Origin: Treponema sp.
GTDB taxonomy: Bacteria > Spirochaetota > Spirochaetia > Treponematales > Treponemataceae
DNA: 64,000 bases
Reading direction: 5' to 3'
Assembly (NCBI GenBank): GCA_017469785.1
Contig: JAFUFU010000001.1
Location: 1 to 64,000 of the forward strand
The notes beneath the pieces are model-generated. The model was given only the letters and a program-made list of their open reading frames with translations, did not search any database and was not told where the DNA came from. The translations under genes and the position numbers were made by a program. Shown here in pieces: positions 26,054 through 34,928 of this stretch (the stretch's first letter is position 1; every line of letters starts with the position of its first letter).

Positions 26054-27631
26054 ATGAAACGACTTGTAAAATATTTTATCTTTTTGACATCCCTTTCATT
26101 TTTGTCGGCTTTCGCTTCCTGCAGCGATGACACAGTAGAAGAAACGTTAGATGAAACAGAAGAAATTTCTTCCGGCTCAGGCCAGACGGGAACTTCCGGC
26201 TCGGATAAGACCGGTACAGGCTCGTCCAGCGGCTCAGGCACGGGAAACACCGGCACAAGCTCATCCGGTGGCTCAGGCAGCTCAGGAAGCAGCGGCGGAA
26301 ACGGGAGCGCAGGCACAGGCGAAGAGGTGACAGTAACAAAATATCTGTACAGCTCTTCAAGCGGAACGAGCAATATAGGCGCGACTATCACCTCCTGGGG
26401 TAATGGCGGAGACAGTACACCTGAGACAGAATCAGGAATCGGAAACGTGCTGAAAGTTACCCCGGGAACACTCTGGGGAGCATCTGCCGCTTGTGTGGCC
26501 TACACATTCGGGGCGGGTACGCTTGCCGCTTACGACACATTTTCATTCAAGATTTATACAACTGACATGATTGTGACCAACGCAAGCGCGGATAAGGATA
26601 TAGTTGTCAAAGTCCCGGAGACAGAAATCCCGATATCACTTTCTGAATACGGACAAGCGATTTCAGGAAAATCCGGCTGGTACAATGTGAGCATCCCGCT
26701 TTCACTGTGGAGCGATTTGCTTTCCGGGGCATCCCAGATTGCCGTTCTGCAACGCTGTACCGGAAGCTTTAAAATCACTGACATCGCGATTTCAAAGACA
26801 GTCGTAAAAGACAACACCCCGCAAAGCGAGGCCGCAGGCTCTTACCGCAGCGGGATGAGCATCGTCTGGCAGGACGAATTCGACTCAGCTGACGCTGACG
26901 GCACCCCGCTTTCATCAAAATGGCACTATGACGTGGGACGTGGACAGAGCAACAACAGTGACGGAACGAATCCGGGTAACTGGGCTTGGGGCAATAACGA
27001 GGTTCAATGGTATTCGGACAACAATTCGTCAAATACCTATGTCTCGGACGGAACCCTCAAAATCGTCGCAAAACGCGAGGCCGCAGAAAGCGACGCGACA
27101 TGGACCAGCGGACGACTCGTTACCCGCAACAAGTACGAAAACAAATACGGATGCATTGAGATGCGCGCAAAAATCACGGAGGCGGCAGGAATGTGGCCGG
27201 CATTCTGGATGCTCAGGCACGACATTTACGATGCAGGCGGAACAGGCTGGCCTGCTGGCGGCGAGATTGACATCATGGAAAGCTCCACAAGCGTTTGGGG
27301 AGCTGGAAATGTCTTCGGAACGCTCCACTGCACAGGCGGTTCTGGCGGAAGCCCCATCTGGACAAAAGGAAAACAGCTTTCAGAGCTTGAGGACTTGTGG
27401 CACACCTATGCCGTCGTGTGGAAAGAAGAAGGCACAATCAGCTGGTACTACGATGACGTTCTGCTCGGCACGTACACGGCAAGCGACGTGAACGACAATG
27501 CCGTATGGCCATACGATGAGAATTTCTACATCATTCTGAATCTTGCCGTGGGCGGAAACCTCGGCGGAACAATAGACCCCAACCTGTCGCAGGCAACCAT
27601 GGAAGTGGATTACGTGCGCTGGTATAAGTAA
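26054..27631 (+). CDS. GH16 endo-beta-1,3-glucanase with linker and N-terminal beta-sandwich
   Basis: A 525-residue lipoprotein, lipobox 'SAFASC'. A Ser/Gly/Thr-rich linker spans about residues 35-95, then a CBM-like beta-sandwich (about 95-250), then a GH16 catalytic domain from 'IVWQDEFDSA' onward. The catalytic motif is 'GEIDIMES' with Glu404, Asp406 and Glu409, followed by 'FYIILNLAVGGNLGG'. The long linker suggests reach away from the cell surface. It pairs with the shorter GH16 enzyme immediately upstream. The ATG at 26054 is the only start compatible with the signal sequence. Confidence 0.9.
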   Translation: MKRLVKYFIFLTSLSFLSAFASCSDDTVEETLDETEEISSGSGQTGTSGSDKTGTGSSSGSGTGNTGTSSSGGSGSSGSSGGNGSAGTGEEVTVTKYLYSSSSGTSNIGATITSWGNGGDSTPETESGIGNVLKVTPGTLWGASAACVAYTFGAGTLAAYDTFSFKIYTTDMIVTNASADKDIVVKVPETEIPISLSEYGQAISGKSGWYNVSIPLSLWSDLLSGASQIAVLQRCTGSFKITDIAISKTVVKDNTPQSEAAGSYRSGMSIVWQDEFDSADADGTPLSSKWHYDVGRGQSNNSDGTNPGNWAWGNNEVQWYSDNNSSNTYVSDGTLKIVAKREAAESDATWTSGRLVTRNKYENKYGCIEMRAKITEAAGMWPAFWMLRHDIYDAGGTGWPAGGEIDIMESSTSVWGAGNVFGTLHCTGGSGGSPIWTKGKQLSELEDLWHTYAVVWKEEGTISWYYDDVLLGTYTASDVNDNAVWPYDENFYIILNLAVGGNLGGTIDPNLSQATMEVDYVRWYK

Positions 27632-27700
27632 GAATTCGGAAAAGAACCGAAAAAACACACCGTTTCAGGTGATATCAGCGGTTTTTTTCCGAAAATCTTG

Positions 27701-27731
27701 AACCTTAGAGAAAACTAACTCCCTACCAAAA
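27701..27731 (+). promoter_or_regulatory. Shared upstream motif (class 2), Ig-like lipoprotein gene
   Basis: AACCTTAGAGAAAACTAACT followed by CCCTACCAAAA. It is identical to 30611-30641 at 28 of 31 positions and lies 52 nt before the preferred ATG at 27783. A weaker copy is at 9455-9482. Confidence 0.6.
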
Positions 27732-27782
27732 AATCGCAGCAAGGGAGAGAATAAAATGAATGAAAAAAAAGGAGGCATATTT

Positions 27783-29087
27783 ATGAAAAAGCTCAAAAAA
27801 TCAATCTTGATTCTTGCCAGCGCACTCTTCGTCCTGGCAAATGGATTCTTTGTATCATGCTCAAGCGACAGCAGCGATGGCGATGATACTCCGAAAACCA
27901 CCCTTCCGTCACCAAACGATCAAAACCCCTCAACAGTCGAGCCAGAAACTGGTAATGGCAACGGAGGAAATGGTGAGAGCCCTGTGAATGAGGACGGCTC
28001 ATATAAAATTGAATTCTCAAATACGAATAATTCATATACGTATGAAGATGGTGTCTACACTCTTACAATTGCTGATGCAAATGATTCGGAATGGGGAAAC
28101 CAGATTTTCATCAAGAATCCAAACAAACATGCAGGAGTAGAAAAGGGAGACCTTGTACTTGCTACAATCACTGTAAAGTCTGACAAGGCAATAAGCACAT
28201 TCTTTTTCAAGAACCAGTATAATGGCGGTAACTACTCAGGACATGATACTTCAAAGGCTCTTGAGGCTGATACAGAAACTGTTTTCCAGGTTGTAGGAAC
28301 TGCAGCAGATGATTACGATGATTCAAGCTCTTATGTAATTGCCCTTCGCGGAAATGCTGCTGACACAACACTTGTAATCAGCAACATTAAGTCAGAAGTT
28401 CTTACAGACTATGATGTAACAAGCGTAACACTTGAAGCATCTCCTGCTTCAATCAGCGCAGGTGAAAAAACAACAATCACTCTTAAAGACCAGTACGGAA
28501 TTGCAGTAAAAGATGCAACTTATGCAATTACTTCGGCATCTCCTGCGGCAACCCTTTCAGGAAATGTTCTTACGGCTGGCAGCGTTTCAGAGACTGTAAC
28601 TGTAAAGGCAACTTATGGTGACTTTGAAAAGACTGTTGATGTAGAGATTTCTGCTGAAAAGGATTATGCAAAGTACTGGGCTCCTACACCTGCTAATCAG
28701 AGCGGAGATTCAGCTCCAACAGATTACTTCTCCATCTGGGCAGACCAGAACTGGTGTGGTTCATATGTTGCTCTTTCTGATATGACGGCAAGCGCAAGTG
28801 GTGTAGCTTTGACTCAGACTGTGACAGGTTCAAACTGGTTTGGTACACAGATCTGGTACGGTGTAAGTGCTGCTAGTGACTTCTCATTCAAAGTAACTTC
28901 AACTGTTGCAGGCGGCATTACTATTAATGATGTGGTTTATGAACTTGAAGCTGGTACAGCAAAAGAAATTACCCTTGAAGGTGTAACTGGAAAACTTGCA
29001 ATTCAGCTTGGAACAAAGGATCCTGCAACACAGCTTGGTGATTGTACTTTCACAATTTCAGATTTCAGCGTAACAACCGCAGAGTAA
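27783..29087 (+). CDS. Lipoprotein with Big_2/Ig-like domain
   Basis: About 434 residues from ATG 27783, which has AAAAGGAGG upstream; an in-frame ATG at 27756 would add nine residues ahead of that site. The signal ends 'FFVSC'. A low-complexity Ser/Asp/Gly/Asn stretch follows and contains 'SPNDQNPSTVE'. The mature protein has a beta-sandwich, a bacterial Ig-like (Big_2) segment ('VTLEASPASISAGEKTTITL', cited as SPASISAGEKTT), and a C-terminal Trp-rich sandwich. No catalytic residues are evident. The signal and linker closely match those of the 30692 product. Role is probably glycan binding at the surface. Confidence 0.7.
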   Translation: MKKLKKSILILASALFVLANGFFVSCSSDSSDGDDTPKTTLPSPNDQNPSTVEPETGNGNGGNGESPVNEDGSYKIEFSNTNNSYTYEDGVYTLTIADANDSEWGNQIFIKNPNKHAGVEKGDLVLATITVKSDKAISTFFFKNQYNGGNYSGHDTSKALEADTETVFQVVGTAADDYDDSSSYVIALRGNAADTTLVISNIKSEVLTDYDVTSVTLEASPASISAGEKTTITLKDQYGIAVKDATYAITSASPAATLSGNVLTAGSVSETVTVKATYGDFEKTVDVEISAEKDYAKYWAPTPANQSGDSAPTDYFSIWADQNWCGSYVALSDMTASASGVALTQTVTGSNWFGTQIWYGVSAASDFSFKVTSTVAGGITINDVVYELEAGTAKEITLEGVTGKLAIQLGTKDPATQLGDCTFTISDFSVTTAE

Positions 29088-29145
29088 TCCCCCAAGAATT
29101 ACACTTCACTCTGTAATTCAAAGGACAAATTTTACCTAAAACTTT

Positions 29146-29182
29146 AACGGCACTTCCGTAACAGGAGGTGCCGTTTTTTTTT
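29146..29182 (+). terminator. Intrinsic terminator
   Basis: AACGGCACTTCC (29146-29157) pairs with GGAGGTGCCGTT (29164-29175), one G-T pair, followed by a run of T to 29182. Confidence 0.9.
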
Positions 29183-29189
29183 GATGATT

Positions 29190-30470
29190 CTAAATCGCCC
29201 CTAGACATCCAATCGGCACAACATAAACCCCGTCTTCCCGGCGGTAGGCAAACTTTCCGAAGCCTGTCAGAACCATAAGGAACGACGGCTCCTTCATTTT
29301 TGTAGTGTCAATTTTTGCACTGAGCTTTTTTAGTGAGGTTGCGCCTTCTTCGATAAGGTGGTCTCCGCCCAGCTTGATTTCAATAAGTCCGAAAGAGCCG
29401 TTTCTCAGATGAACGACCGCATCGCACTCAAGCCCGGATTTGTCGCGATAGTGGTATACTTTGCCATCCAGACTCTCTGCATAAATTCGCAGGTCCCGCA
29501 CACACATCGTTTCAAACAGCAATCCCATAGTGTTCAAGTCTTTTATGAGGTCGCTGGGACCTAATCCCAAGCTTGCCGTTGCCAGTGAAGAATCAATAAA
29601 ATACCTGGTGTCAGAAGTGCGGATTGCGGTTTTTGACCTGATGTTCGGATTCCATGCCGGCATATCCTCAATTACAAAAATTTTTCGCAAGGCGTTTGTA
29701 TATGAGTAAACGGTGTCTTCGGTAATTTTTTCTGCTTCATTTGCGGCAATATCGTCGCGAAGCACGGTGTACGTAGCCTGTGTCCCCTGATTTCGGGCAT
29801 AAGATTTCATGAGCCGTTTTGTCCGCTCGCTGTCGCGTTTTACATCGTCAACTCTGGAAATATCAATGTTTACAAGGGAGTCATAATAATCATAGGCCTG
29901 GTCAAGAGCTGTATCGTAATCCATATCAATGGCTCCTGGCCATCCGCCACGGCATATTGTGAACGCGAGCCTTTCCATATCATCAAGGGGATTTTCTGCA
30001 AGTATTTTTTCCGGCTGGTCAAACAAATATTTAAGGCTGATTTTGCCAGAAGATTCGCCGGATTCAAACAAAGACATAGGGCGCATTAAGAGCCTGGCAA
30101 AACGTCCTGTTCCTGTGTGATAAATCTCATCATCTTTTGGAGGAACGGCAGAGCCTGTCAGAATGAACTGCCCCTGTTTGTTTCTGTGGTCCACTTCAAA
30201 TCTTACAGCATCCCAAAGTTTTGGAGCAATCTGCCATTCGTCAATAAGGCGCGGTGTATCCCCATCCAGAAGCTTTGAAGGATTTATGTCTGCGGCAATA
30301 AGGTTTGCCTGAACATCCTCCGGCTTGGACATATATAAAATGCTTTTTGAAACTTGTTCGGCAGAGGTGGTCTTTCCGCACCATTTTGGCCCTTCAATGA
30401 GGACAGCGCCCTTGCCCTTCAGCTTGCGAATTAAAAGATTGTCGGTCAGTCTAGACTTATATGGATTCAT
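29190..30470 (-). CDS. AAA ATPase with DUF4143 domain
   Basis: A 426-residue ATP-binding protein of the AAA_14/DUF4143 group. Walker A is 'IEGPKWCGKTT' (about residues 25-35), the Walker B-like strand is 'PRLIDEWQ', and sensor-like 'FILTGSA' follows. The C-terminal DUF4143 part includes 'RYFIDSSLATASLG' and 'GLIEIKLGG', an exK-type strand. Such ATPases are widespread, often accessory, and of unknown function. The gene faces opposite to its neighbours and splits the two paralogous lipoprotein genes, so it looks inserted into the glucan locus. Unusual repeats lie upstream of it at 30487-30580. Confidence 0.85.
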   Translation of the reverse strand: MNPYKSRLTDNLLIRKLKGKGAVLIEGPKWCGKTTSAEQVSKSILYMSKPEDVQANLIAADINPSKLLDGDTPRLIDEWQIAPKLWDAVRFEVDHRNKQGQFILTGSAVPPKDDEIYHTGTGRFARLLMRPMSLFESGESSGKISLKYLFDQPEKILAENPLDDMERLAFTICRGGWPGAIDMDYDTALDQAYDYYDSLVNIDISRVDDVKRDSERTKRLMKSYARNQGTQATYTVLRDDIAANEAEKITEDTVYSYTNALRKIFVIEDMPAWNPNIRSKTAIRTSDTRYFIDSSLATASLGLGPSDLIKDLNTMGLLFETMCVRDLRIYAESLDGKVYHYRDKSGLECDAVVHLRNGSFGLIEIKLGGDHLIEEGATSLKKLSAKIDTTKMKEPSFLMVLTGFGKFAYRREDGVYVVPIGCLGAI

Positions 30471-30486
30471 ATCTGTAGTTTAATAT

Positions 30487-30580
30487 CCATTTGGCGATTT
30501 GGCAAGTTTTCATTTGGCGATTTGGCTGAATTTTACTTGGTGATTTGGCCGTTTTTCATTTGGCGTTTTGGCATTTTTTT
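30487..30580. repeat. Four imperfect tandem repeats built on TTTGGC
   Basis: Consecutive units of 24, 25, 21 and 24 nt, each holding a pair of TTGGC/TTGGT half-sites (such as CATTTGGCGATTTGGC) followed by a T-rich spacer. Eight half-sites lie in the same orientation. The array fills the gap between the divergent ATPase gene and the Ig-like lipoprotein gene. Confidence 0.8.
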
Positions 30581-30610
30581 TCTGGTGGAATTGTTTTGAC
30601 GAAATCAAGG

Positions 30611-30641
30611 AACCTTACAGAAAACTGGCTCCCTACCAAAA
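30611..30641 (+). promoter_or_regulatory. Shared upstream motif (class 2), second Ig-like lipoprotein gene
   Basis: AACCTTACAGAAAACTGGCT followed by CCCTACCAAAA. It is a close copy of 27701-27731 and lies 51 nt before ATG 30692. Confidence 0.6.
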
Positions 30642-30691
30642 TTCAGAAACCGGGATGAAAATATATAAAATAAAAAAAAGAGAGGTTTATT

Positions 30692-31885
30692 ATGAAAAAG
30701 TCTAAGAAAATTATTTTGGGTCTTGCCAGCTCGGCATTTTTGCTTGCAAACGGATTTTTCCTTTCCTGCGCAAGTGACAGCGGTGACGACGATTCCTATT
30801 CGCCGTCGGGCATAGCTTCGCCGGATGATTCGAATTCTTCACTGGTTGAGGATGATAATGGAAATTCTGGCTCTGGTAATACGGGAAACTCTGGCAACGG
30901 CGGTTCTGGAAATCAATCCGCTTCGGGAAATCTTCCCATAATTCCCGCTGGCGCAAATCAGACCAAGGTTGAGGGGGCCGGAATCTGGATTTATCTCGAC
31001 AACACTTCCTTGGGAATCAGCGGTGCAAATGCCGGTGATTTTGTGGCGAAAACAAGCGTCACTGTAACTGATACAAATGACAATTCGCCGGTAAATTTTA
31101 ATTCTTTCCAGTTTGATGATTACGGACCAGAAGAGAAGACTGTACGCCTTATGGTTCTTCTGCCGGACGCGGCCCACAATACTGTAAAAGTTGATATCAC
31201 CATCAATGCGAACGGTACGGCATACAAAGGAAGCGCTAGCTTCAAGGATGGCGTTTATGTTTTTGACTTTACGCCAGCCTCTCTCGTCATTTCTACTGCT
31301 ACATCTGCTGACAAGATTGCGGCCGGTGACAGCGTTGAATTGCTTGTAACGGACAGCGAGCATGGAATCGATATCACTGACGACTGTACGTTTGAGGTCA
31401 CAGGCGAAAATGTTTCTGTAAGCGGAAAGACTCTCACTGTGGATGAAAATGCCGCACCGGGAAGTGTCACAGTCAATGTGACCCACAAATCTGGCGTAAC
31501 AGGAACTTTCGATATCGAGGTTGTGGAAGCCGGAACTGTAATCGGTATCAACTGGAACTCTATTCCCTGGCTTGGAAACGGCTCTGGTGATTCAAACAAC
31601 ACTGATAAATATAAAGGAAAAGGTGATGTCAAAAACTTCATCAACATTCAGCAGCCGAGTTGGGATGGCGTAACAGGTCCTGGAATCTACGTTGAGTTTG
31701 GTTCTGGAATTTCATCATGTACTTTGGGTACTGGCACAGATAAGACTGATTTCTATATTCAGGGTGCCGGAATCCTTCTCTATCTCTCAAGTTTCACACA
31801 GAAAGAGACGACCTTCACCATTACGGACGCTCAGGGCGAGCATGAAGTAACAATCTACTACGCTGACGGAAGTGATGCTGAATAA
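30692..31885 (+). CDS. Lipoprotein with Ig-like domains
   Basis: A 397-residue lipoprotein, lipobox-like 'FFLSC'. A Ser/Asp-rich linker contains 'ASPDDSNSSLVED', then a Gly/Asn/Ser-rich spacer. Three beta-rich segments follow: an N-terminal sandwich with 'GAGIWIYLDNTSLG', a Big_2-like middle ('ISTATSADKIAAGDSVEL', cited in part), and a C-terminal sandwich with Trp and Gly. Signal region and upstream motif are paralogous to those of the 27783 gene, while the rest is divergent. It probably binds glycan on the cell surface; no enzyme motif was found. Confidence 0.7.
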   Translation: MKKSKKIILGLASSAFLLANGFFLSCASDSGDDDSYSPSGIASPDDSNSSLVEDDNGNSGSGNTGNSGNGGSGNQSASGNLPIIPAGANQTKVEGAGIWIYLDNTSLGISGANAGDFVAKTSVTVTDTNDNSPVNFNSFQFDDYGPEEKTVRLMVLLPDAAHNTVKVDITINANGTAYKGSASFKDGVYVFDFTPASLVISTATSADKIAAGDSVELLVTDSEHGIDITDDCTFEVTGENVSVSGKTLTVDENAAPGSVTVNVTHKSGVTGTFDIEVVEAGTVIGINWNSIPWLGNGSGDSNNTDKYKGKGDVKNFINIQQPSWDGVTGPGIYVEFGSGISSCTLGTGTDKTDFYIQGAGILLYLSSFTQKETTFTITDAQGEHEVTIYYADGSDAE

Positions 31886-31912
31886 GCCTGAAAAACAACA
31901 CTAATAAAAAAT

Positions 31913-31962
31913 GGGCTGTCCTGAATGAAGATTGACTTCTTACAGGGCAGCCCCTCTTTTTT
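31913..31962. terminator. Bidirectional intrinsic terminator
   Basis: GGGCTGTCCTG (31913-31923) pairs with CAGGGCAGCCC (31943-31953) with one G-T pair. T-runs lie on both sides when each strand is read, serving the lipoprotein gene on plus and the GH3 gene on minus. Confidence 0.85.
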
Positions 31963-31974
31963 ATACACGCTCTC

Positions 31975-34761
31975 TTACATAGCGATTACGCCCAGGGAAA
32001 CCGGGTTAATCACTTCGCTTGAAATTATGAGCTGCTTCACGGTGATTCCGGGCATGGTGTGCTCAAGGGAGATTCTGTAAAATCCCTTTTCGAGCTTGAC
32101 CTGCGCCGCATTCACGGTTGTCTCGATGCCGGCCGTGCTTCTGCATTCCAGCGATGCCGCGGGAACTCCGTTTATCAGGATGTTCGTTACTGACTGAGAA
32201 AGATCGTCTCCTTCTTTGCTGTATGTTCCGCTGATGTTGTACATGGCATCATGGCGCGCGTCGAGATAGAAAACTCCGCTTTCGGGCAAGAAAGGCTCAC
32301 CTTCGTTCGCGATTGTTCCGTCCGCTGGTTTTTCGGTAATTTCAGCTGTAAAGGACTTGAATATCTTGAGCGGTCGCAGCGGTCGTTTTGCCACCGGCGA
32401 GTCAAGAATGAAGGTAAGAATGTGCCGGGCGGCTTCATGGAGCTCTGCCCGTGTGAGACTTCCCCCTTTAAGGGCGGTCAGGGTGTTGTCATCGTAACAG
32501 TTCGTTTCGGCGCCGTCGTTGTCAACAACCATGTACACGTCATTTCCAGAGCGGACCATGCTCGCTGTATTTTTGAGGCTTTCGCTACCGCCAGAAGCGC
32601 AGTCGTTCATCGTTGCCCACCAGTCAGTCATTACGAGGCCCTTGTAGCCCCATTCGTTACGCAGGATTGTTGTGACCAAATCGTAATTGCTCGCGCTCCA
32701 GTGGCCGTTGATGGCGTTGTAGCTTGTCATGAGAGATTTCACTTCTCCGCTCATGACGGCGATTTCAAAGGCTTTCAGATAGATTTCCCGGAGTGCGCGT
32801 TCAGACACCACGGAATTCTGGGTTCTTCGGGCCGCTTCCTGGCTGTTTGCCGCGAAATGCTTGATTGTTCCCGAAGCTCCGCCCTTGTTCAGGCCGCGAA
32901 GGGCTGCCGTCGCGATGATTCCGGAAAGAAGAGGGTCTTCTGAGTAATACTCGAAATTCCGTCCGTTGAGCGGCGAGCGGTGGACGTTCACGCCGGGGCC
33001 GAGAAGAGTGTCGATTTCGTATTGAATAAGCTCCTGCCCCTCAAATGTGTATAATTCTTCTATTATATTGGGGTTCCAGGTGCAGGCTAGGAGCGTTCCG
33101 ATTGGCATGAGGTTTGCTTCCTTTCCTGTGTCCAGACGGACTCCGCTTGGACCGTCCGAGCAGCCGGCCGCAGGAATTCCAAAGTCCCGCAGCTTCTGTG
33201 TGATTCCGCCATAGGCCGCGGCGATTCCCACGGTCACTTTCTGGCTCATCATGCCCTCGCCGCGTACCATTGCGGCAAGCTCTTTGTCCTCGATTTGAGC
33301 GATGAAGGAATCGAGCTTGGAGCGGTTTTCAATCACGTCCTGGAAGCGGATTCCCTTGTCGCCGGTAAATGGAATGTCTTTAGGAAGCCCCTGCTCGATT
33401 CGCTGGGAAAGGCTGATTTTTGACAGCGGCGTATCTTCCTCGTCCGTAGAATAAATTTCTCCTGAGCGTGTGCCCGGGCGGATTCGCTTGAAAGCCTTGG
33501 TGGGTGCGACCGCCTGAGCAGTTTTTTGAATGAGCCGCGTTTCTGCAAGCTCGATTCCGTTTTTCCCGCTGATAGAAACGAGGGAGGCGCTCTGCACGTC
33601 GTTTCCGGCATAAATCTTGTAAAGGCCTTGCTCCAGCACGAATGACGACTCGTATCCGCTTAATCCTGAATCATCGTAGCTTGCGATGCTATCGAGATTG
33701 AAGCTGATGCTCAGATTCTCTCTTTCCCCGGCCTTGAGCTCGGCTGTCTTTTTGAAAGCTGCGAGTACCCTAGCCGGTTTTCCCAGCTTTCCCTGCGGCG
33801 GCTCGACGTAAACCTGCACGACTTCTTTTCCTGCACGACTTCCGGTGTTTTTCACTTCTGCCTGAATCGTGACCTTTCCGTTCTCAAAGACGGAATTTTT
33901 TATTTCTGTGGTGAATGTTGTGTAACTCAAGCCGAATCCGAAAGGATATCTGACCTGACATTCCGTGAACGTGGAGAAATAGCGGTAGCCGACGTAAATG
34001 TCTTCTTGATAAACCACGTCTCCATTGCTTCCGAAATTCTTTGTTGAGGGATAGAAATCGATGTGGCGGGCGATGGTGTCAGTCAGCTTTCCGCTGGGTG
34101 TGGTGTATCCGCAGAGGATTCGTGCCGCCGCCCTGCCGCCTTCCTGGCCGCCATGCCATGTGATGAGGACAGATTTTATGTGGCCTTTGAAAGCCGGGCT
34201 GTTAATCCATTCCATATCCATGATATTCGACACGTTCAGGACTACGCATACATTCTCGAAGCCGGCGCAGATTTTTTCCAGAGCGTTTTTCTCGCTGTCG
34301 CTAAGATACCAGCTGCCTTTTTGGGCCATGTTGTCCTTGTCTTCACCGGCCGTGCGACCGATGACAAAAATCGCCTTGCCGTGTTTTTTTGCTGATTCCT
34401 TGACAAGAGAATCTGAGAGAGGCATTTCTTCCTGGCTCCATGGTTCTGCTGCCCAGCCGCCTCCTCCGTTATCAAATGGATGTGCTTTTATCCAGTCCCT
34501 GTAAGTTTGGGCGAGATTCGTATCTATGCCGGCAAAAGCCTTGTCTTCTTCTGCCAGGGTGGTCAGTGAGTCCGTAAGGTTCGTGGTATAGCTTACATGA
34601 ACAGAGCCACCAGACCCCATGCCGCTTCTGTAATAGTCGTACTGACATCTTCCAAATACTGCCACGGAATCTTCTTTTGTGAGGGGGAGCAGATTGTTTT
34701 CATTTTTGAGAAGAACAGCACCTTCCTCGGCAACCTGACAAATTTTTTCTGCGAATGTCAT
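31975..34761 (-). CDS. GH3 beta-glucosidase with reversed domain order
   Basis: 928 residues from ATG 34761, chosen because AAGGAGATTCA precedes it and it lacks the unlikely extension to 34998. No signal peptide, so cytoplasmic. The order is reversed relative to ordinary GH3: the alpha/beta sandwich comes first ('EEGAVLLKNENNLLPL', residues about 12-27), then an Fn3-like domain ('VTIQAEVKNTGSRAGKEVVQVY', cited as KNTGSRAGKEVVQVY), then the TIM barrel with 'CSDGPSGVR', 'IKHFAANSQE' and the nucleophile Asp near 713 in 'VMTDWWA'. Ruminococcus albus and Butyrivibrio GH3 enzymes share this order. An extra insertion or PA14-like C-terminal domain follows. It would trim imported gluco-oligosaccharides. 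Confidence 0.87.
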   Translation of the reverse strand: MTFAEKICQVAEEGAVLLKNENNLLPLTKEDSVAVFGRCQYDYYRSGMGSGGSVHVSYTTNLTDSLTTLAEEDKAFAGIDTNLAQTYRDWIKAHPFDNGGGGWAAEPWSQEEMPLSDSLVKESAKKHGKAIFVIGRTAGEDKDNMAQKGSWYLSDSEKNALEKICAGFENVCVVLNVSNIMDMEWINSPAFKGHIKSVLITWHGGQEGGRAAARILCGYTTPSGKLTDTIARHIDFYPSTKNFGSNGDVVYQEDIYVGYRYFSTFTECQVRYPFGFGLSYTTFTTEIKNSVFENGKVTIQAEVKNTGSRAGKEVVQVYVEPPQGKLGKPARVLAAFKKTAELKAGERENLSISFNLDSIASYDDSGLSGYESSFVLEQGLYKIYAGNDVQSASLVSISGKNGIELAETRLIQKTAQAVAPTKAFKRIRPGTRSGEIYSTDEEDTPLSKISLSQRIEQGLPKDIPFTGDKGIRFQDVIENRSKLDSFIAQIEDKELAAMVRGEGMMSQKVTVGIAAAYGGITQKLRDFGIPAAGCSDGPSGVRLDTGKEANLMPIGTLLACTWNPNIIEELYTFEGQELIQYEIDTLLGPGVNVHRSPLNGRNFEYYSEDPLLSGIIATAALRGLNKGGASGTIKHFAANSQEAARRTQNSVVSERALREIYLKAFEIAVMSGEVKSLMTSYNAINGHWSASNYDLVTTILRNEWGYKGLVMTDWWATMNDCASGGSESLKNTASMVRSGNDVYMVVDNDGAETNCYDDNTLTALKGGSLTRAELHEAARHILTFILDSPVAKRPLRPLKIFKSFTAEITEKPADGTIANEGEPFLPESGVFYLDARHDAMYNISGTYSKEGDDLSQSVTNILINGVPAASLECRSTAGIETTVNAAQVKLEKGFYRISLEHTMPGITVKQLIISSEVINPVSLGVIAM

Positions 34762-34888
34762 TGAATCTCCTTGTGCAAAACGCACCTGTACTTTGAGTCT
34801 ATCATAGAATATTATCAAAGAGCATTCCATAAGAGGTGAAAAATTTTCGGTTTTTGGGGTGACTTTTTTGTCTGCGCGATTTATTTTG

Positions 34889-34917
34889 TTTACACCTCTT
34901 TGAGGGGGGAGTAAAAT
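34889..34917 (+). promoter_or_regulatory. Promoter of the YesM/YesN operon
   Basis: TTTACA (34889-34894) and TAAAAT (34912-34917) with 17-nt spacing, 11 nt before ATG 34929. A G-run (GGGGGG) lies within the spacer. The divergent GH3 gene starts 167 nt away. Confidence 0.5.
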
Positions 34918-34928
34918 AAAATCATCAG

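Noticed and set aside
27632..27700. Terminator after the second GH16 gene
   Set aside because: Only a 4-bp CACC/GGTG stem and weak ACCG/CGGT pairing precede the T-run; not strong enough to list.
30487..30580. Possible CRISPR array
   Set aside because: The units are directly abutting and imperfect, with no unique spacers and no cas genes nearby.
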